A DNA stretch of 64,000 nucleotides from Echinicola strongylocentroti. GTDB taxonomy: Bacteria; Bacteroidota; Bacteroidia; Cytophagales; Cyclobacteriaceae. The translations under genes were made by a program, and so were the position numbers. Shown here piece after piece: positions 41,600 through 52,800 of the stretch; position 1 is the first letter of the stretch; each line of letters starts with the position of its first letter. The notes under the pieces were generated by a model. It was given only the letters and a program-made list of their open reading frames with translations, was not told the DNA's origin and did not search any database. The stretch is from positions 1,153,001 through 1,217,000 of the forward strand of contig NZ_CP030041.1 of the NCBI RefSeq assembly GCF_003260975.1, read 5' to 3'.

Positions 41600-42175
41600 T
41601 TATTTACCACAAAGACTTCCTATATACGCCAACACAAAATCAGCTCTCTCCCTGACCGATCCCTTGGGCACCGTAATTACCTCATAACCATAGCCGGTAT
41701 AAGTATCCAACATTTTCTCGAAGGTCTGGACAGCTTCCGACCATTCCTGTTTCCGTTCACTGTCTGTTTGGTAGATTTCCTTCCAAGGGGGAAGGATAAA
41801 TACAGATGGGTTATACCTCCATTTTTTGGCATATGCCTGCATCCGTTCGCTTATGGGTGATTGGATAAGTACACCGTAGCATATGGCATCCAAAAAACCT
41901 CGGTCAAAGAAGACCGGAAACTCCTTACTTTCCTTATCACAGGTCTCTCCAAAACTCATGACGGAACGTTCAAACATGACCTCCATAAACAACTCCTTGT
42001 CCTCCCATGGAAGAGCATTTCCGTCCATCTCCTGCTGTTCGCGGATAAGTTCACGGGCGACCTCGGGCACAACTTTATGGCCTCTGCTTATCAGTTCGTC
42101 CAATAGGGCTGTTTTCCCAACTCCGGGACCACCTCAGATGACATAAAAGTTGCTTTTAATCCTTTCCTCCACCAT
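41600..42175 (-). pseudogene. AAA_28-type NTPase with TGA next to Walker A
   Basis: From the ATG at 42175 the frame reads MVEERIKSNFYVI, then TGA (42134-42136), then GGPGVGKTALLDELISRGHK. The stop lies exactly one residue before the Walker A glycines, where relatives have Ser, Thr or Arg. The rest is open to 41600 (191 codons in total) and conserved: PEVARELIREQQ, FFDRGFLDAICYGVL, PPWKEIYQTDSERKQEW, an AAA_28/thymidylate-kinase-like fold. A product starting inside (for example at 42103) would have no Walker A and could not bind nucleotide. Confidence 0.75.
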
Positions 42176-42244
42176 TTACTTTCTATACATATTTATCGGT
42201 CAATTACTATAAGGACGAGAATCCCCCTATCCCATTCGTCCTTT

Positions 42245-42781
42245 TTAGGGTTTCTTCCGTTTGTACACCAACTGGACCAGGCCCGTATCAAATGTTTTGG
42301 CAGTGACCAGTTCGAGCATTTGTTCGGGCCTGCCCTCCTTAAACAGCCTTATTCCTTCTCCGAGCAATACCGGTACCACCGAAATGGTCATTTCGTCTAC
42401 GAGATCATCTTTCAACAACGCATCAATGATTTCTGCACCACCGTCACAATAGATGCCCTTTCCTTCCCCGCTTTTCAACTTTTTCACCAACACGCTAGGC
42501 CCATCCGAATGGAATATCACTTTGCCTTGATTTGACATGGCTCTCCTGGTGATGACATAAACATCCCTCTCCCCATTGTCATAGTGGCCAGGACCCATGG
42601 TCCCCAGGACATAATCATAGGTCTTTCTTCCGATGATGACCGTATCTACCGTTGCCGTGAATTCGGCATAGCCATAATCTTCCCCTTCTTTTTCTACTGA
42701 AGCCAAGAAACTAAGGTCGTCACCTGGTCCTGCAATAAACCCATCCAAGCTGGTGGCAATAAACAATGACAATTTTCTCAT
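42245..42781 (-). CDS. dihydrofolate reductase-like (RibD C-terminal) protein
   Basis: This 178-residue protein (start at ATG 42781, which gives MRKLSLFIATSLDGFIAGPG; the frame is open for 15 more codons) belongs to the RibD_C/YwjB-type reductase family. Conserved blocks are TSLDGFIAG, VIIGRKTYDYVLGTM, a nucleotide loop GIYCDGGAEIIDALLKDDLV and VVPVLLGEGIRLF. It would use NADPH to reduce an unknown substrate. It is complete. Confidence 0.85.
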   Translation of the reverse strand: MRKLSLFIATSLDGFIAGPGDDLSFLASVEKEGEDYGYAEFTATVDTVIIGRKTYDYVLGTMGPGHYDNGERDVYVITRRAMSNQGKVIFHSDGPSVLVKKLKSGEGKGIYCDGGAEIIDALLKDDLVDEMTISVVPVLLGEGIRLFKEGRPEQMLELVTAKTFDTGLVQLVYKRKKP

Positions 42782-43003
42782 AGTGTTTTTTTTGACCAAA
42801 AAAACAAGATCCAGGCACCTGAGCAATTTATTGTCATCAACTGTCCCATTTTAAATCGATACGCACACAATATCCTTTAGGGTCTTTTTCCCTAAATACA
42901 ATAAAAATACAGAAACCAGATGGACAAAACGTGAAGGCTGCTGGTCATGCCGGACTTTTCCGTTAAACCTGGGTTAAATCAAACTCACATTCGATAAGGG
43001 GCC

Positions 43004-43654
43004 TTATTCAATAGAGAAGCTCACACCACCCTGAGTTGAATATTTTTGGGGCCGGCCAATGGAAAGCATCCAACGGTCATAGGTGGCCTTGGCCAGCCAT
43101 TGTACCTGATAGTTGTCTTTAAGCTCTGGGGCCGAAGCAGCTTTATTGGCAAGGCTGTGGGCCTGTTCATAAAGGGAACTGTCATGCATCGGGTTATGGT
43201 GAAGTATAAATGCTGCATGAAACCTATCAATGGGGCTAAATTCCGGCTCCTTGTCCATCACTTCTCTCACCTGTTCCAAGCGTAAACTGTCCCTTCTGCG
43301 CATTTCCTTGTGGAAAGGGCGAACAAAAAACTGGAGGTTCATCCTGTCCCCTTGGTCGGTAGAATAGGCATGGGCAAGCTCTTTGGAACTATTACCGGAT
43401 GAAATAATGGGATCCGGCAAGGGACGCAGCAGCCCGATTACCAAACCGGTAAGGAGGATTCCCAACATGATAAACGGTGAATGAAACCTCTTTACCGATA
43501 GGTTGTTTCGCCACATCCATATAGTTCCCGCCAAAAGCATATAAATGATCATCCCACCGAGCAGGGCCAATAATAGGAATGCAAACCATGGATATCGGTA
43601 GGAGAAATAGGCCACAACCAAAAGGAGGGCGGCATAGGTTATCAGCTTCTTCAT
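43004..43654 (-). CDS. membrane protein with DUF6624-like domain
   Basis: This 216-residue protein has three N-terminal membrane helices (to about residue 80) and a soluble C-terminal domain with FSPIDRFHAAFILHHN, LYEQAHSLANKAAS, VQWLAKATYDRWMLSIGRPQ and KYSTQGG. The A...DR.L...G.PQKYGTQ pattern is that of DUF6624-type proteins, whose role is unknown. The position of a periplasmic versus cytoplasmic domain is not clear. Confidence 0.6.
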   Translation of the reverse strand: MKKLITYAALLLVVAYFSYRYPWFAFLLLALLGGMIIYMLLAGTIWMWRNNLSVKRFHSPFIMLGILLTGLVIGLLRPLPDPIISSGNSSKELAHAYSTDQGDRMNLQFFVRPFHKEMRRRDSLRLEQVREVMDKEPEFSPIDRFHAAFILHHNPMHDSSLYEQAHSLANKAASAPELKDNYQVQWLAKATYDRWMLSIGRPQKYSTQGGVSFSIE

Positions 43655-43924
43655 AATGATTGGATTTTATGACTTTTTTTCACTGGAGGGAATTAATGTA
43701 CACCTGTCCAATTCGTTAACGGACACCTATTGTACACCATTGGACACCTTAGTCAATTGAAAAGCAATGAAATGTATCAGGATTATTTCTTAAAATGCAT
43801 CTATTCAACCTCAGGAGCCAATTTGTCAGGTGACTTAAAACACCTCCATATTATTTGACCAAATATTTTCAATAACAGTACCGAAGCTTTCCGTAATAAG
43901 ACCATATCGACCCCAACCACTCTC

Positions 43925-44100
43925 CTTTAACCCGGATTATGCGTTAGGAATCGTAGTGAGAGCTGAAATTGCAAGAAAATCAGTTAGTTTTCGGCATTAG
44001 CGTAGCGGTGCTACGCTAATGCCGAAAACTAAAGTGAAACGACTGATTTTGAAGCAGTTTCAGGTCGCAACAGATAGGCTAATGCATATTCCGGGTTTAA
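43925..44100. repeat. TTAA-flanked palindromic element, copy 2
   Basis: This copy is the cleanest of the three. TTTAA is at both edges (43925-43929 and 44096-44100). The inner ends CCCGGATTATGCGTTAG and CCCGGAATATGCATTAG (from the right) are inverted repeats, and the centre is a perfect palindrome (GGCATTAGCGTAGC-GGT-GCTACGCTAATGCC halves). Copies 1 and 3 match over their full length. Confidence 0.8.
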
Positions 44101-44386
44101 GTTAAAACCGGTACCAAAAAACGTTCATGGGGCTAAAAAAAAGTAAAAGCATTTTCCATAAAATCACAGAAAACATGGAAATCTCAGAAAAGCCTTATTT
44201 CATTCTGGGGGTTCTGTGCGTTCCGTGAGAAATAAAAACTACTGGCATGAAATCGTATAATCAGATATCAATACCTACTTCAGCATTATTCCAAGCCTTA
44301 CTTCTTTCATCATAAACTTCAAGGCACACTTACTGTCGTATGAGTAAAATCAGCCCTGTTTTCTGTTAACCTTAAAAAAATACAAT

Positions 44387-44408
44387 AGCGAGGTTTTGAG
44401 GCCTCGCT
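44387..44408. terminator. hairpin AGCGAGG...CCTCGCT
   Basis: The arms AGCGAGG (44387-44393) and CCTCGCT (44402-44408) pair around an 8-nt loop. It lies downstream of the minus-strand gene ending at 44622. It has no clear T-run on that strand, so terminator function is plausible but unproven. Confidence 0.4.
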
Positions 44409-44621
44409 AAAGTTAATGATGTTTAAAGTGGCGAAACTTTCACACACCATGTCCAATCATACAAACCTTGCCGGACAACCGGTAATTTGCCTGTTGCTTT
44501 CTTTCCCCGGCAAATTATCGACAGTTGTGTCGGTAAGCACCTTGAGCGATGCCAATATTAACCGCAGCAGTGAGGTCTTTGCCTCAATATACCTGGAACT
44601 GAACAGGTCAATCCCCAGCTT

Positions 44622-45671
44622 TCAGGCGTTTTTGTAATCTTTACCAAACCATTTTTTCAGAAATTCAATCAGTTCCTCAAAGTGTTTTTTAAGAAAATCA
44701 AACACCTCCTCAATGGCCTCGTCAAGCGCATTTTCTACTGGATCAAACTCCTCCCCGTTAAAATACCGAGCTTTTGACCCTGGGCCGTCCGGAGAGCCAT
44801 GATGTTCGTCAATGGACTTGCGCCAACGCTCGGCATGTGTGCGCCATTCATGCTGGTTGACCAATTCAGGTGCCTCGAACCAGACATTCCAGGACAGGAT
44901 ATTCCCCGGAGCTAGCATATTGCCCGATGCAATGTTGAACGCCTTCATGACCAGTTCATTGAATTCGTCCACCTTGGGATCATTGGTTTTGGTGATTTCC
45001 CCAATTTCGACATCCAGATGACCTACTGCCCATGCCATTTCACTATGGCGGCTAAATTCCGGGCTTTTAAATGTCGTGGACTCTCCTGCCCTCAAAGGGA
45101 AAATAGGCTGGTTTGGTTTGCTTGGACAATGCGTCTGCACTTTGATCGCGTGGGCCTTGTCCAAGGGGAACGGGTGATGGCTTTTTTCCAATATCGCCCA
45201 CATCAATTGACCGAAAATCCCCTGCTTTGGACTAAACCATATTTTCCCTTCCACGGTCATGTCACCGGCCAATAATGGCCCTTTTGCTGGGGATTCAGGC
45301 GATTCGTCCACCCATCCCCGCTGGCCTGTGACGGTCACCTCCACATTAAGGCATACTTTATCAAAAATCCATACGCCTTGCTGAGGGCAAATAATCGAAT
45401 ATACCCTGCCCGTATCCGTATAGCCCAATCTTGAGATATAAGGGGCAAACATCTGGAAACACCGGGTGGACTCCTCCCCTCCCAGCACTGTCTTCCAACT
45501 AAATTCCGGCCATTTTACAGGCATCTGCCTTTGCAGCAGGTTGATATTGGCAAGATTGTCCAACATAGGCAAAGCGCTCAAATCAGGATCGGGATAAGCG
45601 CATTGCGGGTGTTTCTTAAGAAAGCCTCCTTTCCAACCCGGTACGGGCTTGGAGTTTTTTAAAGTGTACAT
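44622..45671 (-). CDS. hypothetical protein, 349 residues
   Basis: No family was recognised. The protein is soluble, without signal peptide or membrane helix, and rich in tryptophan (WKGGFLKK, WPEFSWKTVLGG, SWNVWFEAPELV). The middle has strand-like segments (VCLNVEVTVTGQRGWVDESP, DMTVEGKIWFSP). The C-terminus is a strongly amphipathic helix (ALDEAIEEVFDFLKKHFEEL followed by IEFLKKWFGK). Length and codon pattern argue for a real gene. It stands alone between the gene-poor region and the T9SS genes, in the same orientation as the collar and aerolysin-like genes further on. Confidence 0.7.
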   Translation of the reverse strand: MYTLKNSKPVPGWKGGFLKKHPQCAYPDPDLSALPMLDNLANINLLQRQMPVKWPEFSWKTVLGGEESTRCFQMFAPYISRLGYTDTGRVYSIICPQQGVWIFDKVCLNVEVTVTGQRGWVDESPESPAKGPLLAGDMTVEGKIWFSPKQGIFGQLMWAILEKSHHPFPLDKAHAIKVQTHCPSKPNQPIFPLRAGESTTFKSPEFSRHSEMAWAVGHLDVEIGEITKTNDPKVDEFNELVMKAFNIASGNMLAPGNILSWNVWFEAPELVNQHEWRTHAERWRKSIDEHHGSPDGPGSKARYFNGEEFDPVENALDEAIEEVFDFLKKHFEELIEFLKKWFGKDYKNA

Positions 45672-45808
45672 GATTTTTTTGTTTAATGGTCAACATAAAA
45701 TTGGGCCCTTCGGCCAAGATCGATTCAAAAAACCTTCTTATGAATGCCACTACGCCTTCCTAAAAATGACCAAGCCATTTCCACAGGTGTGTATCCGGAT
45801 TCATGTGG

Positions 45809-46765
45809 TTACCATATCAGCACCTCATCGGGCTGCCTTCGTTCATTTTTCCTGAATAGGTTAAAGACCACCATAAACTCTTGGGTAGTGCCTGACATAA
45901 GGTAACTCCCATTGGTGGGAAATTCATACACATACCCCATTTTAAATTTATCAAAGACCAGTCCTGCCTGGAGATTATTGGCATAGTCTATCCGGTGTCC
46001 GCCGCCTATCCAGAACCTGTCCATAAATAAGGCCTTAACATTAAACTCTACATTATCGGGCAAATCCTGCTGCGACCTATAAAAGAAATTGGTACTAATC
46101 GCCAAGCTACTACTCAGCGCTTCCCGGTATCCTGCCTGTACGATATAGTTAACAGGCCGACCTTCCATGAAATCATCTCCACTGGAAATCCGCCCCCCAT
46201 TTACCTGGTGTATGGCATAGGAAAGGTAATAGTTGGCATGGGTCAAGGCCAATCCTAAGTTAAAATCAACAATACTCATATCAGAAAAACCACCAATATA
46301 GTTACTGAGCACGTCATCGGCCTGCTGCTCAACAGTCATGGCCGTACCGTCCAACCTGACATTGGTATAACTTACCCCCGCTCCAAGCCGAAGGTTATGC
46401 TTGGCCGTCAATCTCACCCGACTGGCATAGGACACCACTAGTCCAGTCTCCTTAAATGCCCCGTATTGATCAAACAACAGGTTCAGCCCTACTGCATTTT
46501 TCCCCATTAGCGCGGGATCCTCACTTCCCTTCATCTCAGCAAAATCCAATTCCCCACTGAAGAACATGGTCTTGGGAGCCCCTTCATATCCACTCCATTG
46601 ATTCCTTACAAACCCACGAAGGGTGCTTCCCTCATAACCTGTCAAGCCGGGATTATAATAACTCTGGAAAAAGCTGAACTGGCTGATGTACTTTCTGGAT
46701 TGGCCCAGTACAGTCAATGACCCGACCAACATTAAAAGCAATATTAATAAGGCTATTTTGTTCAT
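45809..46765 (-). CDS. PorP/SprF-family type IX secretion membrane protein
   Basis: This outer-membrane beta-barrel protein of the PorP/SprF family anchors or exports type-B T9SS cargo. The start at 46765 gives a proper signal peptide (MNKIALLILLLMLVGSLTVL); the frame is open 24 codons upstream. The mature start QFSFFQSYYNPGLTGYEGST carries the family's YNP.L.G block, and NAVGLNLLFDQYGAFKETGL is another hallmark. About 300 residues is normal. It directly follows the large adhesin gene, the standard cargo-partner order. Confidence 0.9.
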   Translation of the reverse strand: MNKIALLILLLMLVGSLTVLGQSRKYISQFSFFQSYYNPGLTGYEGSTLRGFVRNQWSGYEGAPKTMFFSGELDFAEMKGSEDPALMGKNAVGLNLLFDQYGAFKETGLVVSYASRVRLTAKHNLRLGAGVSYTNVRLDGTAMTVEQQADDVLSNYIGGFSDMSIVDFNLGLALTHANYYLSYAIHQVNGGRISSGDDFMEGRPVNYIVQAGYREALSSSLAISTNFFYRSQQDLPDNVEFNVKALFMDRFWIGGGHRIDYANNLQAGLVFDKFKMGYVYEFPTNGSYLMSGTTQEFMVVFNLFRKNERRQPDEVLIW

Positions 46766-46833
46766 TTTGGCAAACTGGTTATTGATTAGCATACTGCTGT
46801 GTCCTGGCTGGTCGATATATTTGCTGATTTTTT

Positions 46834-49800
46834 TCATCTCCTCAATAAGTTTAATGTACCCCTTCTCACTTCTCCGGTTTCTCCCACTTCTATCACCCAG
46901 AAATAGGTTCCTGCCGCCATTTCCTTACCATTGAACGACCCGTCCCAGCGCTCTTCAGGGTTTTCGGAATAGAATAGCCTGTTTCCACTGCGCTCAAAGA
47001 CCATGATCCTCACTCCGGTGTAGAACATCAGCTCCTCCACTCCCCAGGTATCATTGGCGCCATCTTGATTTGGGGTGAAGGTGTTATAGATCACGACCTC
47101 ATCCAATGGCTCCCTTAGACGGTTAATGACAAACGACTTTTGCAATTGGTTGCCATCTGCGTCCGTCACTTCCAAAAGTACCTCAAACGCCCTTCTGCCC
47201 GGCAATGCTTCCGTGCTGCTCCAATAGAGCGTGTTCCCAGACAAATTGAAATAGGCATTGTCCATGGCACCCCCCGCTAAGGCCATTGAGTGCTGATCAT
47301 CCACGGGGTCGATCACCGTAAGGACACCAACCGCTAATTGGGACCGGCCTATTTGAGCCGTAAAAGTATCATTGTCCAAGGCGACATCTTCGGGAGCAGG
47401 CTTGGGTAGGACGACCACCTCCTGGTAGGGCCCAGAAGCACTATTGGTGAGCCCTGGCGGTACCGTGATGGCTCCCTCCACCGTATAGCTTCCCCTACTC
47501 CTTGAGACAATGGAAGTCCTGTCCCATAAGACCGGTAAATTGATTATTTCATCATGACGTGTCCTTACCAGCACTTCCTCAGGAAGAGGGATTTGGTCTG
47601 GCAAAGTTCCCCAGTCGGTTTGCACTACCGGTTGTTCATAGAATTCCACAATCTCTATAGATTCAATGGTCAAGGTAGCCCCTTCAAACTGCAACAGGTA
47701 GTTGTCACCCGCAGCCAGGTTTCCCCTACCAATGGCATATGTTCCCACGGCTTCTCCAGCACTACGATCCAATTTTCCTGTAAGAACTTCATACCCATCA
47801 CCATTGGCAAAACCAGTCGCCTGATAGGTAAAGTCGGGATCCTCGACGCCATAAATCCTGACATGATCATTTGCCCTTACCGTCAAGGTCGCAGGGGTGA
47901 TATCAAAGCGGCCATCAACGTAGCTGATTGTATAATTCGAGGAGGTATAACCGGACGCCGTAACCGCATAAATGCCCACATTCTCACCAGCTGATCGCGA
48001 AACCGTCAAGCTGCCGCCAAGATCACCTTCATCATCGCCATTGGCAAAACCAGCATAGGAAACCGTCATCGCTGGATCGGCAGCGCCGTAAACTTTGGAA
48101 TTATCTTCCGCTGTGACCGTCAAGGCCGCCAGAGTGATCTCAAAACTGCCGTCAACATAGCTGATTGTATAATTCGTAGAGGTATAGCCGGACGCCGTAA
48201 CCGCATAAGTGCCCACATTCTCACCAGCTGCTCGTGAAACCGTCAAGCTGCCGCCAAGATCACCTTCATCATCACCATTGGCAAAACCTGAATAGGAAAC
48301 CGTCATCGCTGGATCTGCAGCGCCGTAAACTTTGGACTTGTCTTCCGCTGTGACCGTCAAGGCCGCAGGGGTGATCTCAAAGCTGCCGTTAACGTAGCTG
48401 ATTGTATAATTCGAGGAGGTATAGCCGGAAGCCGTAACCGCATAAGTGCCCACATTCTCACCAGCTGCTCGCGAAACCGTCATGCTGCCGCCAAGATCAC
48501 CTTCATCATCACCATTGGCAAAGCCTGAATAGGAAACCGTCATCGCTGGATCGGCAGCGCCGTAAACTTTGGAATTATCTTCCGCTGTGACCGTCAAGGC
48601 CGCCGGAGTGATCTCAAAACTGCCGTCAACGTAGCTGACCATGTAATTCGTAGAGGTATAACCAGAAGCCGTAACCGCATAAGTTCCCACATTCTCACCA
48701 ACTGCTCGCGAAACCGTCATGCTGCCGCCAAGATCACCTTCATCATCGCCATTGGCAAAACCTGAATAGGAAACCGTCATCGCTGGATCGGCAGCGCCGT
48801 AAACTTTGGACTTGTCTTCCGCTGTGACCGTCAGGGGCGCAGGGGTGATCTCAAAGCTCCCGTCAACGTAGCTGATTGTATAATTCGTAGAGGTATAGCC
48901 AGAGGCCGTAACCGCATAAGTGCCCACATTCTCACCAACTGCTCGTGAAACCGTCATGCTGCCGCCAAGATCACCTTCATCATCGCCATTGGCAAAACCA
49001 GCATACGAAACCGTCATCGCTGGATCGGCAGCGCCGTAAACTTTTGATTTGTCTTCCGCTGTGACCGTCAAGGCCGCCGGAGTGATCTCAAAGCTCCCGT
49101 CAACGTAGCTGATTGTATAATTCGACGAGGTATAGCCAGAGGCCGTAACCGCATAAGTGCCCACATTCTCACCAGCTGATCGCGAAACCGTCATGCTGCC
49201 GCCAAGATCACCTTCATCGTCGCCATTGGCAAAACCTGAATAGGAAACCGTCATCGCTGGATCGGCAGCACCGTAAACTTTTGATTTGTCTTCCGCTGTG
49301 ACCGTCAAGGCCGCCGGAGTGATCTCAAAACTGCCGTCAACGTAGCTGATTGTATAATTCGTAGAGGTATAGCCGGACGCCGTAACCGCATAAATGCCCA
49401 CATTCTCACCAGCTGCTCGTGAAACCGTCAAGCTGCCGCCAAGATCACCTTCATCATCGCCATTGGCAAAACCAGCATAGGAAACCGTCATTGCTGGATC
49501 TGCAGAACCATAAACTTTGGACTTGTCTTCCGCTGTGACAGTCAAGGCCGCCGGAGTGATCTCAAAACTGCCATCAACGTAGCTGACCGTGTAATTCATA
49601 GAGGTATAACCAGAAGCCGTAACCGCATAAATGCCCACATTCTCACCAGCTGATCGCGAAACCGTCATGCTGCCACCAAGATTGCCTTCATCATCACCAT
49701 TGGCAAAACCTGCATAGGAAACCGTCATCGCTGGATCGGCAGCGCCGTAAACTTTGGAATTGTCTTCCGCTGTGACAGTCAAGGCCGCCGGAGTGATCTC

Positions 49801-52800
49801 AAAACTGCCGTCAACGTAGCTGACCGTGTAATTCATAGAGGTATAACCAGAAGCCGTAACCGCATAAGTGCCCACATTCTCACCAGCTGATCGCGAAACC
49901 GTCATGCTGCCGCCAAGATTACCTTCATCATCACCATTCATAAAACCTGAATAGGAAACCGTCATCGCTGGATCGGCAGCGCCGTAAACTTTGGAATTGT
50001 CTTCCGCTGTGACCGTCAGGGGCGCAGGGGTGATTTCAAAACTGCCGTCAACGTAGCTGACCGTGTAATTCGTAGAGGTATAACCGGACGCCGTAACCGC
50101 ATAAGTGCCCACATTCTCACCAACTGCTCGCGAAACCGTCAAGCTGCCGCCAAGATCACCTTCATCGTCGCCATTGGCAAAACCAGCATACGAAACCGTC
50201 ATCGCTGGATCGGCAGCGCCGTAAACTTTGGACTTGTCTTTCGCTGTGACCGTCAAGGTCGCAGTAGTTACGGTCAAGGTTTGGACAACCGAAGTAGCTG
50301 CATTGGTCGTTTGGTCCCCATTTTGGGAAGCGGTAATTTGTGTTGTTCCCGCACTTAGGATTGTCGCCTGGTTTCCACTAATTCTGACAACTGAAGGATC
50401 ATCCGCTACATAGGTCACCTCCAATCCCTGATCTGTCTGCGCATCTCCCAAGGTAAAAGTTGCATCGCCATATACTTTAGTCGCAATCGCCCCAAAATCA
50501 ATGGTCTGATCTGCTTTCACAGGCCCTTCCAACGTACTTTCGACGGTCGTACCTGCATCTTTCCCATCACCTGGAGTCACCTCCACACTGAGGAATTTAC
50601 CTCGATCTCCAGTTTGCAAGGTGTATTGTACTGTGGTTGCCATCGGGATGGCGGATTTGCCGGTTCCTGTATTGTCGTCGGATCGGTACCATTGATAAAC
50701 GGTACCGCTTTCGGTATCTCCATCGACATCATTAAAGGTATAACTGGCCGATAAGGATTCTCCCACCGTAAATGTCCCGCTAAGGGAAAGTCCACTGACT
50801 GTAGGTGCTTCATTGGTATCTTTGGTACTGGTGTCGCCCACAAAGGCTCCTTGGTTTCCGAACGAATCTGTTAGGGTTGTCGACAAGGTAATGGCCCCAT
50901 CACCAAGGGCGGAGACATCTATTCCCGTGACCTGAATACCAGTGGCAGAAACGGTACCCGTACCGCTGATGGGAGTTCCTCCACCCGAACTTGAAAGTTC
51001 ATAATCATACGTCGCCCCCACTTCTGCTCCAGAAAAGGTAAAGCTGACAGCTGATTGATTTTCGACATTGATGTTGCTTTGGTCTATTGTCGCACTATAG
51101 CCCGATGGAGCTGAAGTATCTTTGGACTGTGTGTCCGTAACGGCCAAACCAGTATTCCCAAAACCATCTGTCAACGTCACGGACAGCGTAATGACACCGT
51201 CTCCCAAACCACTGAGATCAATCCCCGTAATTTGATCGGTGGTGGTGCCAATAGTTCCTGATCCGGTCACATCTGTTCCTCCTCCAGCACTGGAGAAGGT
51301 ATAATCATAGGAAGCACCCACCTCAGCTCCCGAAAAGGTGAAGCTGACAGCCGACTGATTGGCCCCATTGATATTGCCTTGGTCTATTGTCGCACTATAG
51401 CCTGCGGGCGGACTAAGGTCTTCATCTTGGATTGTCAAGGTAACTTGCTGGGTACCATCCTCTGCGGCATTGGTGGGGGTGTCCATATCAATGATGACCG
51501 TCTCATCCCCCTCTTCTATTCCATCGAAAAGGGAAGTGACACGGATACTGTCCCTGACCTCCCCTGGGGATACCGTAATAAAGTTTTGGGAAATCGAATA
51601 GTCTGTTCCTCCTCCCGTAGCGGTACCAGAAAAGAGCAAAGGAATGGTAACCGTTACCCCTGCAGGGTTGTCGATTTTTCCTCTCACATACGCTTGCCCA
51701 CCTGATTCATCAGAAATTGGATTCCAAAAATCCACTATTTCCAAGGAGGCGTTTGGCTGGACATCATCATTTACAATGGTGTATGTCACTTGTTGGACTC
51801 CATCTTCTGTTCCGCCTGTAACGGAACTGATATCCAAGACAACGGTCTCATCATTTTCAAAAGAGGTGTCATTAATGTTTTGCAGCGTAACAGTGCCCGT
51901 GGTGCCTCCAGCAGGGACGATAATTGCCATACCGCTCAGGGTATAATCCACTAAATTCGTCGCCGTCCCATCGATGGAAAGGTTTACGGTGGTATTCATT
52001 CCGTAACTATTGGAAAGTGTCGCGGTAACGGTGGTCGCTGTAGTTTGACTTTCAGATTTGGACGTGGAGTTTATGCTGAGTGTCACCGTAGGAAGGGGTG
52101 TTACATTCAAGGTAGCGGAATAATTTCCGGAGCTATTTTCCGTACCATCATTCACTTCAAATTGGAAGGAGGTATTGGCACTTCCATTTTGGAGGTAATG
52201 CAAATGGCCCGCATCCAAGTTTACCTTGCTGATCTGCTGGTTGGCACTTACTTCTTCTCCACCGTCATAAACATCATCATTGTCAGCATCCAAAAACAAC
52301 GTCCCTGCGCTGGGAACCGACTCGATCAGCACATGGTCCAAGAGGTCTCCGTCGCTATCCGAATAGCCAAAATCCGAAGTCGAAAAAGTATAAACCACAT
52401 CTTCGAAAGGGCCATTGGAAGCAGTAAAGCCAGAGGCAGTTGGGGCGGTATTTGCCACAGGAACACTATAAACGATATCATCCAAATCCACAACAATGTT
52501 CCCACCGGAAATGGTAAAGCTTGTGATATCGCCAAAACCAGGCTCAGTTGAAAAATCATAATTTTGCTGAGGAAAATAGAGTCCATTGGAAGTAAAACTC
52601 TTATTCCCTCCCGCATTGGTTGAAAAGGTGATGTCAGCATCTGCAAGAATATCAAAGGATAAGGAATGGAGACTAAAGCTACCCCCAGAGCTCAGACTTA
52701 TGACAATACTACTAATATTAAAACTGCTATTTGAATCAAATTGAAGGGCATAGTCTGCAGCTCCTCCTTCAGACAAAGAATAGGTAGAATTTGAAGTAGC

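Larger units (their letters stand above)
43655..44621. other. long gene-poor region
   Basis: Apart from the palindromic element at 43925-44100 and a hairpin at 44387-44408, no gene can be supported here. A 73-codon open frame on the plus strand (44416-44637) lacks recognisable domains and overlaps the end of the next gene. The sequence is AT-rich. Confidence 0.5.

Noticed and set aside
44416..44637. 73-codon plus-strand frame
   Set aside because: No recognisable features, and it overlaps the end of the 349-residue gene on the other strand.
47875..50265. Periodic 237-bp repeat considered as a CRISPR array
   Set aside because: The units are in frame within one adhesin gene and encode MBG domains; there are no unique spacers and no cas genes.
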